From NCBI RefSeq assembly GCF_022878925.1, contig NZ_CP084627.1, positions 744,001 to 808,000 of the forward strand: DNA of 64,000 nucleotides, given 5' to 3'. How positions within the stretch are numbered: the first letter of the stretch is position 1; each line of letters opens with the position of its first letter. Of this stretch, positions 46,783-55,255 are shown piece after piece. The stretch comes from Caballeronia sp. TF1N1 (GTDB lineage Bacteria; Pseudomonadota; Gammaproteobacteria; Burkholderiales; Burkholderiaceae). The notes under the pieces are model-generated. The model did not search any database and had not been told where the DNA came from. It was given only the letters and a program-made list of their open reading frames with translations. Position numbers and translations under genes: made by a program.

Positions 46783-47493
46783 CTAATGCGCTGAACGCGT
46801 CGATCTTGTTTTCGTACAACGGGAGCCTTGCGTACAAGTCGACATGTTGGCGAATGTCGCAACGGTAGGGCTGTCGGCGATGTGGTGCTTAAGGCGCACT
46901 GCATCGCGATGCAGCGCGAGGCCGCCGAGCAGCGAACTCAAACCACCAAGCGCGGCTTGCGCTCCTTGCGTGTCCGGTTGCGGATTCGTCGGTGCGGCCT
47001 GGGTTGTCGGGGCTGCCTGAGTCGCGGAGTTTGCCTGCGCTGCCTGCACCGCCTCGGCCGCCTGAGTTGCCTGAGCCGCCGCCGCTTGCGCTGCCTGAGC
47101 CGCCTGAGCCGCCTCGGCTGCACTGCCCGCGTCTGCGCCGTCCGCCTGCTGTCCCAAAGGCATCGTGCCGTTGGCCGCCGAAGGGGAGTATGGCGCGGCC
47201 GCGTTGGCCGCATCGGCAACGACGGAAGGCCCGCTATCCGCGTCCGGATACGACCCGGCTGCAGACTCGGCGTTGCCCATGCCGAACGGCGCGATACCCT
47301 GAGCACCGAGATCGTTCGCCTGCGCTCCTTCCGGAATGTGGATCAGAGCGTAGCCTCCGCCTAGCGGCGTCGCTGCGTCGATGGTATTCGCGGCGCCTCC
47401 AATAGCCGCGTCATTCGCCGCGCCCGCGACGACTCCATCATCGAAAATTGGCGTCATCGCCAAAGCAGAACCATTATTGTTCACGAGCATCAT
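46783..47493 (-). CDS. Ala/Gln-rich hypothetical protein, possible type III-secreted protein
   Basis: 236 residues with no signal peptide. The N-terminal half is Ala/Gly/Asn-rich (VVAGAANDAAIGGAANTIDA). Residues about 118-168 are a low-complexity AAQAAQAAQAAAAQ-type helix followed by Thr/Ala/Pro repeats, and a small hydrophobic stretch (LGGLSSLLGGLALH) precedes a basic Cys-containing tail. Secreted Ala/Gly-rich proteins near type III loci (harpins, translocon parts) have similar composition, but there is no recognisable domain. The start is at 47493 or 47490, with GGGA just upstream. Confidence 0.5.
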   Translation of the reverse strand: MMLVNNNGSALAMTPIFDDGVVAGAANDAAIGGAANTIDAATPLGGGYALIHIPEGAQANDLGAQGIAPFGMGNAESAAGSYPDADSGPSVVADAANAAAPYSPSAANGTMPLGQQADGADAGSAAEAAQAAQAAQAAAAQATQAAEAVQAAQANSATQAAPTTQAAPTNPQPDTQGAQAALGGLSSLLGGLALHRDAVRLKHHIADSPTVATFANMSTCTQGSRCTKTRSTRSAH

Positions 47494-47607
47494 CGAATCC
47501 CATTAATAGAGTTAAAACCAATTGCGCGTAAAGCGCGCGTTTGGTATGCGATTTAGATATCGAGTTTCCTTCAATTACATATCACCTCCCTTGTGCCTCG
47601 GATTTAT

Positions 47608-47907
47608 TCATGGACACAGCGTTGCCTGAATGGCGTTGGACAGATCTTTCTTAATTCCCGGATCAAGCGTGCCCGCTTGCCTTACGAGTTGCACAACACA
47701 AACTACTCGGACATAACCGGTGAAATTCTTAACCGTGTCGAACCCGAGATCCATTTCCATCGCCCATCTCGAAAGTAGTCTTCCCACCGTCAAGCATTCC
47801 TGACGCGCCAGCAGCTCGATGATTGCCCAATAGACCTCCTCAAGGCGTATGCAGGTCGCGAAACCATTGATCCGAATAGACCGCTGACGCGGCGTGACAA
47901 GCTTCAT
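47608..47907 (-). CDS. Ribbon-helix-helix DNA-binding protein
   Basis: About 99 residues from MKLVTPRQRSIRINGFATCI (an in-frame ATG at 47937 would add ten). The segment SIRINGFATCIRLEEVYWAI followed by LLARQECLTVGRLLSRWA is the basic strand-helix-helix of the RHH_4 family, with an additional C-terminal strand-rich part (VRVVCVVQLVRQ). Such proteins are small transcriptional regulators. Its place 283 bases left of sctC makes control of the type III genes plausible but unproven. Neither start has a good ribosome binding site. Local DNA is relatively AT-rich. Confidence 0.65.
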   Translation of the reverse strand: MKLVTPRQRSIRINGFATCIRLEEVYWAIIELLARQECLTVGRLLSRWAMEMDLGFDTVKNFTGYVRVVCVVQLVRQAGTLDPGIKKDLSNAIQATLCP

Positions 47908-47937
47908 ACTGAAATCGCAATACCGGTTTGTAACCAT

Positions 47938-48219
47938 GGGCGGCGCTTACCCGGGCACATGCCACGATCTGCTGCAAGATGATGTGCACTTGGCATTTAA
48001 CAAAGGCTTCGATCTTCTGTCTCGATATTCATATTTTTCGTAGTTCATGTATTCCCAACCTCTTTTTAATTTCCTGAGAAACGCAAAGCACACACCTGCG
48101 ATGGGAATACTGCCTCTTTTCCGAAGCCAATATGTAGTACATCTATAGGACCTTAATCGTTCGTCGCGCATTTAAAGTCTCGTCATAACGCAACCCGATA
48201 TTCCGGCATAGGACTTTGA
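47938..48219. promoter_or_regulatory. Upstream region of the type III operon
   Basis: 282 AT-rich bases between the RHH gene and sctC. They include ATGTAGTACAT, an 11-base palindrome at 48132-48142, whose TATGTAGTAC core also occurs upstream of the fimbrial pilin gene. TTCGT at 48159-48163 is followed by CTCGT 14 bases later, close to but not matching a plant-inducible-promoter box. AGGA precedes the sctC start. A 74-residue minus-strand frame here has no coding character. Confidence 0.4.
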
Positions 48220-50100
48220 ATGACCACGAACTGGCGCAAGACGCAAAACCGGCCGATGACTTGCGGCACCCGGACGGGCAAGGCCGCACGTCATCTCGTT
48301 TATTTATGTCTTGTGTTGCAAAACCCGCTCGCGAATGCGGCCCAGCCTGCATGGCAAGGCGCGCCCATGCGCTACGTCGCGCGCAATTCCAGGCTTGCGG
48401 ATGTGCTCAACGACGTGGGGCGCGCGGGCGGTCTGCGTCTGGAGATTGCGCGCACGGTGCGCGGCAACGTGAACGGCGTGTTCGAGCAAGCGCCTTCCTC
48501 GGTTTTTCGCACGCTGGTCGAAGCGTGGGGGCTCGTCTGGTATTTCGACGGCCAGACGATCCACATCACCACCGCCGAAGACTTGCAAAGCCGCACGATC
48601 GGGTTCGCGCCGCTGTCGGGGGACGCGGTGGGCGCCCTGCTGCGCAACCTCGATCTCGATGATCCGCATCTTCCTCTGCATTTCTCGGGCGACAGCGTGA
48701 AAGTCACCGGCCCGTCCCGATACGTCGATGCCGTGGCCAATGCGATCGTCAAAGCCCAGGAGCAATTGCCGCCGCCGCAGCAGACGCTCGAACAGACACA
48801 GATACGCGTGTTTCCGCTGCGTTATACCCAGGCACAGGACATCACCTATACCTCGGGGAATCGTCAGCAGACCATCGCGGGCGTGGCTTCATTGCTCCGG
48901 ACGCTGATGGGAAACACGAGCGTGGCGAGACCGGCGGCGACGAACACTCGCGGACGCCCGGATAGCCTGCACGGCACGGTCAAGGGGATTCCGCCTTTAC
49001 CGAGCGTGCCCGGGTTCACGGAAACCGCACAAGATGCCTCGGTGGATGACAGTCCGGCGGAACTTCCCCAATCCGCCGTGACGCCGGCAAGGCGCAACAT
49101 CGTCGCGGACCCGCGCACGAACTCGGTCGTGGTGTACGACGTACCGGCGATGATGCCCGCCTACGAGAAGGCCATCTCCATGCTCGACCGGCCGCAGGAT
49201 CTCGTGGAAATCTCGGCTCTCGTGATGGATGTGTCTAGCGATGCCGCCAGGGAACTCGGCGTCCGCTGGGGCGCTGGGGCTTCATCCAGCCGCCAGTCAA
49301 ACACGCTTGGTTCCGTAGCGCCTGCCCTGCCGGGAGCGTCGTCCGTCGCCCTCGGCGTGGATGCGGGACTCACGCTGACGACGTTGATCGGCAATTCCGC
49401 GCACTTCCTCTACGAGCAGATCCACGCGCTCGAGAAAACCGGTCGCGCGCGCATCCTGTCTCGTCCTCGCGTGCTGACGCTCAATAACGCCGAGGCAGTC
49501 CTGTCGTCGCACAATTCCATTTATGTTCGCGTGGCAGGTAATCAGGATGCCAATCTATTCAATGTCGACACGGGACTCACGCTCAAGGTTACGCCCACTG
49601 TCGAGCAAGGCGGCGGCGAGCACAGCAGGATTCTTCTCAGCGTGCAGATCGAGGATGGCTCCTTCGACGGCGACGCGTCGGTTGACGGCATACCGCGCGT
49701 CAACAGTAACTCGATCATCACTCAGGCTATAGTGGGCGATGGCGAGAGCCTGCTGATCGGCGGCTACGAATACGAGCATACGCAAACGAGCGGATCGAAA
49801 GTCCCTATCCTGGGCGACATTCCGATCATCGGGACGCTTTTCGGCGATGAGCAGACATCTTTCGATCGCACCGAGCGGCTCGTCCTCATCACACCGCGAT
49901 TGAAGCGGCTGAAAGCGGACGCCGCGGCGCCGGCCGAACTCTCCGTCGACGATGTGCCCGCTCTCTCGGCGATCACCGGAAAGGACTATCCGCGGCCGCC
50001 CTTGCCCGATGCGGCGTTTCCTCCGTTGCCACCACTGCCGGCCAGTCAGCTTGCCGCTCCACGCAATGCCGCGCATGCATCGCAAGGGAGCAAGCAATGA
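48220..50100 (+). CDS. sctC: Type III secretion outer-membrane secretin SctC
   Basis: 626 residues. After a basic N-terminus and signal sequence come N0/N1/N3-type domains: MRYVARNSRLADVLNDVGRA, then FPLRYTQAQDITYTS and RRNIVADPRTNSVVVYD. The secretin core follows (ALEKTGRARILSRPRVLTLN, NSIITQAIVGDGESLLIGGY, KVPILGDIPIIGTLFG). It forms the outer ring of the injectisome. AGGA precedes the ATG. Its stop overlaps the sctD start by 4 bases. Confidence 0.92.
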   Translation: MTTNWRKTQNRPMTCGTRTGKAARHLVYLCLVLQNPLANAAQPAWQGAPMRYVARNSRLADVLNDVGRAGGLRLEIARTVRGNVNGVFEQAPSSVFRTLVEAWGLVWYFDGQTIHITTAEDLQSRTIGFAPLSGDAVGALLRNLDLDDPHLPLHFSGDSVKVTGPSRYVDAVANAIVKAQEQLPPPQQTLEQTQIRVFPLRYTQAQDITYTSGNRQQTIAGVASLLRTLMGNTSVARPAATNTRGRPDSLHGTVKGIPPLPSVPGFTETAQDASVDDSPAELPQSAVTPARRNIVADPRTNSVVVYDVPAMMPAYEKAISMLDRPQDLVEISALVMDVSSDAARELGVRWGAGASSSRQSNTLGSVAPALPGASSVALGVDAGLTLTTLIGNSAHFLYEQIHALEKTGRARILSRPRVLTLNNAEAVLSSHNSIYVRVAGNQDANLFNVDTGLTLKVTPTVEQGGGEHSRILLSVQIEDGSFDGDASVDGIPRVNSNSIITQAIVGDGESLLIGGYEYEHTQTSGSKVPILGDIPIIGTLFGDEQTSFDRTERLVLITPRLKRLKADAAAPAELSVDDVPALSAITGKDYPRPPLPDAAFPPLPPLPASQLAAPRNAAHASQGSKQ

Positions 50101-51194
50101 CCGACGCACGACTCTTCGTCGCCTCCGGGCTGCATGCGGGCGCGAGCATCGCCCTAACGGCGGACCGCGACTTGCAAATCGGCAGCGCGGCCGACGCCGA
50201 CCTGATCCTTTTGGATACCGGCATCGCGCCACATCACGCGAGCGTTCGACTGCACGGCAACAGGCTCGAACTGCATGCCGCTCACGCCGACATCGCGGTA
50301 TTCGGGCAAGCGCTCAAAGTCGGCGCACGAACGCAGTTGCGCCACGGTGCCACATTCCGGCTGGGAGAGACGGCCTTGCAGTTCAGCAACGGCGCCCCGC
50401 CGACAGAGCAGGCCATGAAAAGCGCGGAATCTGCATGGCTCCTTGCTCACGCGCCATTTACGTGGCTGCGAAGGAAGTGTGCGCGCATACCTCGCTATCA
50501 ATGGCTTGCGATAGCGGTCGTGCCGCTCGGATGCGCGTTGCTGTACAGCCTGATTACCCTTGTTCCGAGACCTCCAGAAAAACGGTCGTCGCCTCTGGAC
50601 GAGCCCGCCTTTCGCAACGTTCGCCAGCGCACGGATCAGACAACGGGCGCACGTGTTTACGAGGGATACGTACAGACCGCCGCCGACCTTGGCGCCGTTT
50701 CCCTCGTCGCGCGCGCACGCGGCGGCGCGGTGCGTGTGCGCGTCGCCGTGATCGACAGCATGCGGGAGCAACTGAGCGATTTTCTCGACAAGTACTACCG
50801 CGGCGTCCGTTTGCGTGCAGGCGAACGGCCCGGCGTGTTCGTCGCGACACTTCCCGCAGCGGACGCCTATCTGCAACCCGAGTCATGGGACTACGCGCGG
50901 GTCGACCGGCTCGCGCAAGGACAGGTGGATGGATTAGAGGCGTTGCGCTTCGACGGTCACGAGAACAACAGCGGCCCCGTGCGTGTTCCGCTCGAAGCGC
51001 TCGGATTGAATCTGCTGAATTCTCCGCACGCCGCGTGGCTCGCCGACCAGCAAGGAGCCCGATATTTCGCGGGAGCGCATCTGTCGATAGGACGGATCGA
51101 GCGAATCGACCCATGCGGCGCATCGGTGATTCGCGATGACGGAAGCATCTATGTCCTGATTGCACAACGCACGAGTTCCGGCAAGTCCTGCTAG
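50097..51194 (+). CDS. sctD: Type III secretion inner-ring protein SctD
   Basis: 365 residues. The N-terminal FHA-like domain (VASGLHAGASIALTADRDLQ, then PHHASVRLHGNRLELHA) is cytoplasmic. One membrane helix lies at about residues 138-160 (WLAIAVVPLGCALLYSLITL). The periplasmic part has ring-building motif domains. This layout is that of SctD/YscD, the outer of the two inner-membrane rings. The start overlaps the sctC stop (ATGA). Confidence 0.85.
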   Translation: MTDARLFVASGLHAGASIALTADRDLQIGSAADADLILLDTGIAPHHASVRLHGNRLELHAAHADIAVFGQALKVGARTQLRHGATFRLGETALQFSNGAPPTEQAMKSAESAWLLAHAPFTWLRRKCARIPRYQWLAIAVVPLGCALLYSLITLVPRPPEKRSSPLDEPAFRNVRQRTDQTTGARVYEGYVQTAADLGAVSLVARARGGAVRVRVAVIDSMREQLSDFLDKYYRGVRLRAGERPGVFVATLPAADAYLQPESWDYARVDRLAQGQVDGLEALRFDGHENNSGPVRVPLEALGLNLLNSPHAAWLADQQGARYFAGAHLSIGRIERIDPCGASVIRDDGSIYVLIAQRTSSGKSC

Positions 51195-51330
51195 CGGCTC
51201 ACGCCGCCGGAGCCGCACCCGACAGCCCCTTACCGGTGCGCTGCCCTTCGCGCGTCGGCGCGCCGCACGAAGGTTCATGGAGTCTGCACGATCCTTTTAG
51301 CGCGCCATCACTTATATAGGAAAGCAGAAT

Positions 51331-51702
51331 ATGTCGATGCAAGCGGCAAATATCGGTTACACCCCTGCCATGTTCGGTTATGGCATGGGCGGCGCCCAAG
51401 GCGGCAGCATGATCGCACCCGACGGCACGCTGTCGCTCGGAAGCGTGGCGGACGCCGTCAAGCGAAACCTGCAACAGCAGGCCCAGTCGATCAATCAATC
51501 GGAGCAAGACGCTAGCGCGCAGAGCGCGCAAGGCGGCCAAAACGGACAAGGAGGGCAAGGCGGAGCCGGGGGCGTGGGCAGCGCCAGCATGCTCGACATG
51601 CAGAAAAAGGTCGGCGAGTACACGTCTTCATTGCAACAAGGGACGTCCATCTTGAGCAGCCTGGCGGAAACACACAAATCCGTCGCGCAGAACACGAAGT
51701 AA
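51331..51702 (+). CDS. sctF: Probable type III needle/pilus subunit SctF
   Basis: 123 residues, small and helical. It begins MSMQAANIGYTPAMFGYGMG, has a Gly/Gln-rich middle (SAQGGQNGQGGQGGAGG) and ends in an amphipathic helix (MLDMQKKVGEYTSSLQQGTS, ILSSLAETHKSVAQNTK). Size, C-terminal helix and position between sctD and sctI suggest the extracellular needle or pilus subunit, but length exceeds the usual 80 residues and the Gly-rich insert is odd. Alternatively it is a secreted pilin of the Hrp type. AGGAAAG lies 6 bases before the start. Confidence 0.6.
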   Translation: MSMQAANIGYTPAMFGYGMGGAQGGSMIAPDGTLSLGSVADAVKRNLQQQAQSINQSEQDASAQSAQGGQNGQGGQGGAGGVGSASMLDMQKKVGEYTSSLQQGTSILSSLAETHKSVAQNTK

Positions 51703-51782
51703 GCCAACGCACACACCGGCGGGGCCTCCAATGCGGGGGCTCCCGCGCGCCGGATTTTCCTGTCCAACCAAGAATATTCACG

Positions 51783-52106
51783 ATGATGCTTTCGCAAGCA
51801 GTTGCCATCCAATCTTTTCAGGTCGACGCGACGCCGCCAGCGATCGCCGCCACACCGGCGCAACTGGATGCCGGCACGGGAGGCGAAGGGATCACGCGCC
51901 TTGCCGAGCAAGCTCAGTTCGCCTTGCAAGGAGCGGCCGCGCCCCTCGGCGCGTTGCTCGATCCCACCCGCCGACGGCCGCTTACAACAGGCGAGATTCT
52001 CACGCTGCAAGCCGCCGTCAGCGACTACTCGGTCACGCTGATTACGCTGTCGCATCTTGCCCAGAGCGTAGGCAGCGCCATCCAATCCATCACTCAGAGA
52101 ACGTAA
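51783..52106 (+). CDS. sctI: Probable inner-rod protein SctI
   Basis: 107 residues. The C-terminal segment LTLQAAVSDYSVTLITLSHL followed by AQSVGSAIQSI fits the SctI/YscI inner-rod pattern of a polar helix ending in a hydrophobic face. The N-terminal half has a low-complexity Ala/Thr run. It lies just before sctJ, as sctI does in many clusters. Its TAA overlaps the sctJ start by one base (TAATG). The ribosome binding site is weak. Confidence 0.7.
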   Translation: MMLSQAVAIQSFQVDATPPAIAATPAQLDAGTGGEGITRLAEQAQFALQGAAAPLGALLDPTRRRPLTTGEILTLQAAVSDYSVTLITLSHLAQSVGSAIQSITQRT

Positions 52107-52948
52107 TGCGTCGCGCGCTCATTCTTCTGCCGCTCGTCCTGCTCGGCGCATGCAAGACCTCGTTATACGAGGGGCTGGACGAGGACCAGGCCAACCGCAT
52201 CGTCGCGGTCCTCAGTCAACACGGTGTCGAGAGCTCGAAGGAGCGCAACGCCGACAAGACGTGGACCGTATCCGTCGATGAAGACGAAGCCGTCACCGCG
52301 ACCGAGCTGACCGGCGCGTATGCCTTGCCCCACGCCAGTCATGCCAATCTCGGCGAACTCTTCAACCGCCAGGGATTGATCTCGAGCCCCGAAGAAGACC
52401 ACGTGCGCTACGTCTATGGTCTCACCGAAGAATTGGCCGCCACGCTCGAAACGATCGACGGCGTGCTGGTGGCGCGGGTGCATATCGTCGATCCGCAGCG
52501 AGATCCGCTACTCGGCCCCCCGATGCTGCCGAGCGCGTCTGTCATGGTGCGATATCGCAGCGACGCGAATCTCGAGCCCATGCGCGAGAAGATCCGCGCG
52601 CTCGTCGCCGGCGCGGTGCAGGGGCTCACGCAAGACAAGGTCTACGTGACGCTCGTTCCCGTCATGCCGGTCGTCACGCAAATCGATCTGTGCGCGCAGA
52701 CGGGCCACTGTCCGCCACCGCTTGCCGATCAGCGCAAGGTCGAGCGTGTCCTCATCGTTCTGACCGTCATGGCGCTGCTGTTGATCCTGGCCGTCTGGGT
52801 GTGGGATTCAGGCATTCGCGCATTGCCGCGGATACGCATACCCGGTGTGACGTTTTTCAGGCGGCGGACCCGCCAGGCCGTGCCGGCGAAGCCGAAGCCG
52901 GGCGCAGCCGCCAACGACTCCTCCCATTCTCGCGAAGACCGCACATGA
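52106..52948 (+). CDS. sctJ: Type III inner-ring lipoprotein SctJ
   Basis: 280 residues. The lipobox LLGAC ends a short signal (MRRALILLPLVLLGAC). The mature part carries SLYEGLDEDQANRIVAVLSQ, the first ring-building domain of SctJ/YscJ, then VRYVYGLTEELAATLETIDG and VHIVDPQRDPLLGP. A membrane helix near 215-240 (ERVLIVLTVMALLLILAVWV) is followed by a cytoplasmic basic tail. It forms the inner MS-like ring with SctD. The stop overlaps sctK by ATGA. Confidence 0.92.
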   Translation: MRRALILLPLVLLGACKTSLYEGLDEDQANRIVAVLSQHGVESSKERNADKTWTVSVDEDEAVTATELTGAYALPHASHANLGELFNRQGLISSPEEDHVRYVYGLTEELAATLETIDGVLVARVHIVDPQRDPLLGPPMLPSASVMVRYRSDANLEPMREKIRALVAGAVQGLTQDKVYVTLVPVMPVVTQIDLCAQTGHCPPPLADQRKVERVLIVLTVMALLLILAVWVWDSGIRALPRIRIPGVTFFRRRTRQAVPAKPKPGAAANDSSHSREDRT

Positions 52949-53526
52949 AATCCCTACCCATTCTCGACGTCGCAGGCTGGGCGCATCACAGCTGGTGCGG
53001 ACGAGCCACGCCCGCACGCAGCGAGCGCGCCCGCGCCGCAGCCGCCTTGCATCTTTTCGCGCGCTTTCCGACGCTCGCCGAGGCCGGCGCCAAGCAATTG
53101 CCGTGGTTCGCCGCGCCGCTCGCGCGCCCGGCGTGCGGACGACTCTTGCGCCTGTGCGCCGCGCTGGCGTGCGCGCGCTCGCTGCGCCTTCTCGTGAGCG
53201 CCGCCGCGCACACGCAGTTCTCGGGCGCGGTGGGCTTGCCGCCGCTCGCGCGGCTCCAGTGCCATCGGCGCGGACAGCAGCCCGACCTGAGGCTCGACTC
53301 CCCTGTCGACTTCTTCAACCGGCGCAGCCTGTGCATAGCCGGGATCGCGCTCGCACTGCGGGCGACGAGCGGCCACGCACAACGGCTGTGGATGAAAGTG
53401 CGCCTGCCGTGCGAGTACGCCACGGCCGCGGCGCAATGGCGCCTGCCTTTCGTGTCGGCGCGAGCGGCGCTGGAATTGATCGGCGATGCACTGCAACTCC
53501 TCGACACAGAGAGGCGGCCATGCTGA
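52945..53526 (+). CDS. sctK: Sorting-platform protein SctK
   Basis: 193 residues, Ala/Leu/Arg-rich and mostly helical (MKSLPILDVAGWAHHSWCGR, LHLFARFPTLAEAGAKQLPW). Sequence similarity to known SctK proteins is low by eye, as is usual. Size and position between sctJ and sctL fit this cytoplasmic adaptor, which links the ring to the SctQ pods. It overlaps sctJ by ATGA and sctL by 7 bases. Confidence 0.6.
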   Translation: MKSLPILDVAGWAHHSWCGRATPARSERARAAAALHLFARFPTLAEAGAKQLPWFAAPLARPACGRLLRLCAALACARSLRLLVSAAAHTQFSGAVGLPPLARLQCHRRGQQPDLRLDSPVDFFNRRSLCIAGIALALRATSGHAQRLWMKVRLPCEYATAAAQWRLPFVSARAALELIGDALQLLDTERRPC

Positions 53527-54275
53527 TCTGGCGAGTTTCCGACTGGCGGGTCGAATCGGACGGCTATATTTGCGCCAACGATCTCGCCTTGCTGCAAGAC
53601 CTGCCCGCGCTGCAGCGCGTGAATGCCCAACGCGCGAGGCAAGAGGCAGCCGACCTCGCGCAACGCGCCCGGCGTGTCAGACGGCAGGCGCTCGCACGCG
53701 GTTTCATCACGGGCCGCGCAGCGGCGGTGCATGACCTCGCCATGCCGGCCGCCGCGGCCGCCTTTGCGCTTCGTGGCTTGAACGATCGCCTCGTGAAGAT
53801 CGTCGTCGAGGCCGTACGCGACGTCGTCGGCGACATGCCTGCCGGCGCGATCTTTCCGAATCAACTTCGCCGCAGTCTGCAAGCGGCGCCTGGGCAACGG
53901 CCGCTCTCCGTGCGCGTCTCGGCATGTGATTACGAGGAAGCCAGGCAAGCAGTCAGCGCGATGGAAGACGAGCTGGGCCTGACGCTCATCACCGTTCTTG
54001 GCGACGCCGATCTGCCGCCGCGTTCGTGCGTGGTCGAAACCGATATCGGCGTAATCGATGGCAGCTTGCGGCAGCAGCTCGCCGCACTCGAACGCGGCAT
54101 CCGCGATGCGATCGCCGCCGTGCTCGACGAATACACGCGCCTGGACGACCGTCTTCTCAGGCAATTCGAGGTCATCGAGCAAGGACTGCGCGACACGCTC
54201 GACGTCCTTTCCCGCGATGCCGCGCCGGCCGGCTGGATCGCGTGCAATGCCACGAACGGGGGCGCCGCGATATGA
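53520..54275 (+). CDS. sctL: Type III ATPase stator SctL
   Basis: 251 residues. A short N-terminal beta segment (MLIWRVSDWRVESDGYI) is followed by a long charged helix (RVNAQRARQEAADLAQRARR) and a conserved C-terminal globular part (CVVETDIGVIDGSLRQQLAA). This is the SctL/HrpE/FliH design, the stalk that holds the SctN ATPase. GAGAGG upstream supports the start. The gene ends overlapping sctQ (ATGA). Confidence 0.82.
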   Translation: MLIWRVSDWRVESDGYICANDLALLQDLPALQRVNAQRARQEAADLAQRARRVRRQALARGFITGRAAAVHDLAMPAAAAAFALRGLNDRLVKIVVEAVRDVVGDMPAGAIFPNQLRRSLQAAPGQRPLSVRVSACDYEEARQAVSAMEDELGLTLITVLGDADLPPRSCVVETDIGVIDGSLRQQLAALERGIRDAIAAVLDEYTRLDDRLLRQFEVIEQGLRDTLDVLSRDAAPAGWIACNATNGGAAI

Positions 54276-55255
54276 ATCCGTTCGCCGGCCTCGAACGGCT
54301 CACACGTGAACAGGCGGAGCGGCAGAACATCGCTGCCTTGCATTTCGGCGCCGACATGCCAGTGAGCGTAGGCCATCGGCGCTACACGCTCGCGTTCGAG
54401 CCATGTCGCGCGCACTATCCGCTGCGGCTGCACGGCATGGCCTGCGGTCAGCCGCTGGTACTCGATCTGGATGCGCGGGCGCTTATCCCCGAACTTTCGC
54501 GCCAGAGTCTGGAAAAGACAGGGAAGCTCGCCTACAAGCTGATTGCCGACGCGTGCGAGGACTGGCTTTGCGCGCTGGAAGGCGCATTCGGCTTCGCGCT
54601 CGATGTAACCGGCGTTTCCTATGACGCGTCGCCCGCGCCGGGCGCCTATGGCCTCGCGCTTACGCACGTCCAAAGCGGACGCACGGCGAGCCTGTCATTT
54701 CACTGCGAGGCGGTGGATCGCTGGCTGCGACGCCAGCCTGATCCGCGGTGCAATCCGAGCGCGCTTGCGCGCCAGATCGTCGTCAGCATTCCGGTCTGCG
54801 TCGCCGGGCCAACGCTCACGCTCTTGCGTTTGCGGCGCATTCGCGCCGGTGACGCGCTGGTGCTCGACAAATCAGTTCAATACCTGCGCTTGCCTCTTCG
54901 CAACGGCACACAGCGCATTCTCTTGAAAACTCTTGGAGATCAGATCGTGCTAGATCGCCCCATTCTCAACGAAGACAATCAGCCATCCGAACTGACCAGC
55001 GAATTCATTCCGGTCGAAGCCCTCACTTTTCCGTTCGACGCCGTGATCGGCTCGATGCGCCTGTCCTTATACGAACTCAGCCGTTTGCGACAGGGTTCGC
55101 TGGTGTCGCTGCAGCTTTCGGTGCGCGAGCGCTCGGTCACGCTGTTGTGCCAGGGATTGCCCTTCGCCAAGGGAGAACTGGTGAACATAGACGATGTGCT
55201 GGCCGTGCGGATCACGAGCGTGCTGCAATCCGCCCATACGGATGTCGCGTCATGA
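54272..55255 (+). CDS. sctQ: Sorting-platform protein SctQ (full length)
   Basis: 327 residues. The N-terminal two thirds are weakly conserved. The C-terminal SpoA (FliN-like) domain reads LSLYELSRLRQGSLVSLQLS followed by RERSVTLLCQGLPFAKGELV and NIDDVLAVRITSVL. It forms cytoplasmic pods that load export substrates. An internal start producing a C-terminal fragment is likely (next entry). The start overlaps the sctL stop, and the end overlaps sctR, both as ATGA. Confidence 0.88.
   Translation: MNPFAGLERLTREQAERQNIAALHFGADMPVSVGHRRYTLAFEPCRAHYPLRLHGMACGQPLVLDLDARALIPELSRQSLEKTGKLAYKLIADACEDWLCALEGAFGFALDVTGVSYDASPAPGAYGLALTHVQSGRTASLSFHCEAVDRWLRRQPDPRCNPSALARQIVVSIPVCVAGPTLTLLRLRRIRAGDALVLDKSVQYLRLPLRNGTQRILLKTLGDQIVLDRPILNEDNQPSELTSEFIPVEALTFPFDAVIGSMRLSLYELSRLRQGSLVSLQLSVRERSVTLLCQGLPFAKGELVNIDDVLAVRITSVLQSAHTDVAS
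54947..55255 (+). CDS. SctQ-C: predicted internal-start product of sctQ
   Basis: Inside sctQ, in the same frame, a GTG at 54947 is preceded by GGAG at 54935-54938, eight bases away, an ideal ribosome binding site. Translation from it gives about 102 residues (MLDRPILNEDNQPSELTS...) containing exactly the SpoA domain. SctQ genes in Yersinia, Shigella and Salmonella make such a C-terminal product from an internal start, and it assembles with full-length SctQ in the pods. Here the evidence is sequence only. Confidence 0.7.
   Translation: MLDRPILNEDNQPSELTSEFIPVEALTFPFDAVIGSMRLSLYELSRLRQGSLVSLQLSVRERSVTLLCQGLPFAKGELVNIDDVLAVRITSVLQSAHTDVAS

Noticed and set aside
47947..48171. 74-residue minus-strand frame left of sctC
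   Set aside because: AT-rich, with Cys/Tyr/Arg-heavy composition unlike neighbouring genes, and no ribosome binding site.
48156..48182. Plant-inducible-promoter-like TTCGT...CTCGT pair upstream of sctC
   Set aside because: Spacing is 14 bases and the second half is CTCGT. The known box needs TTCGB-N15-TTCGB. It is recorded only as a near miss.
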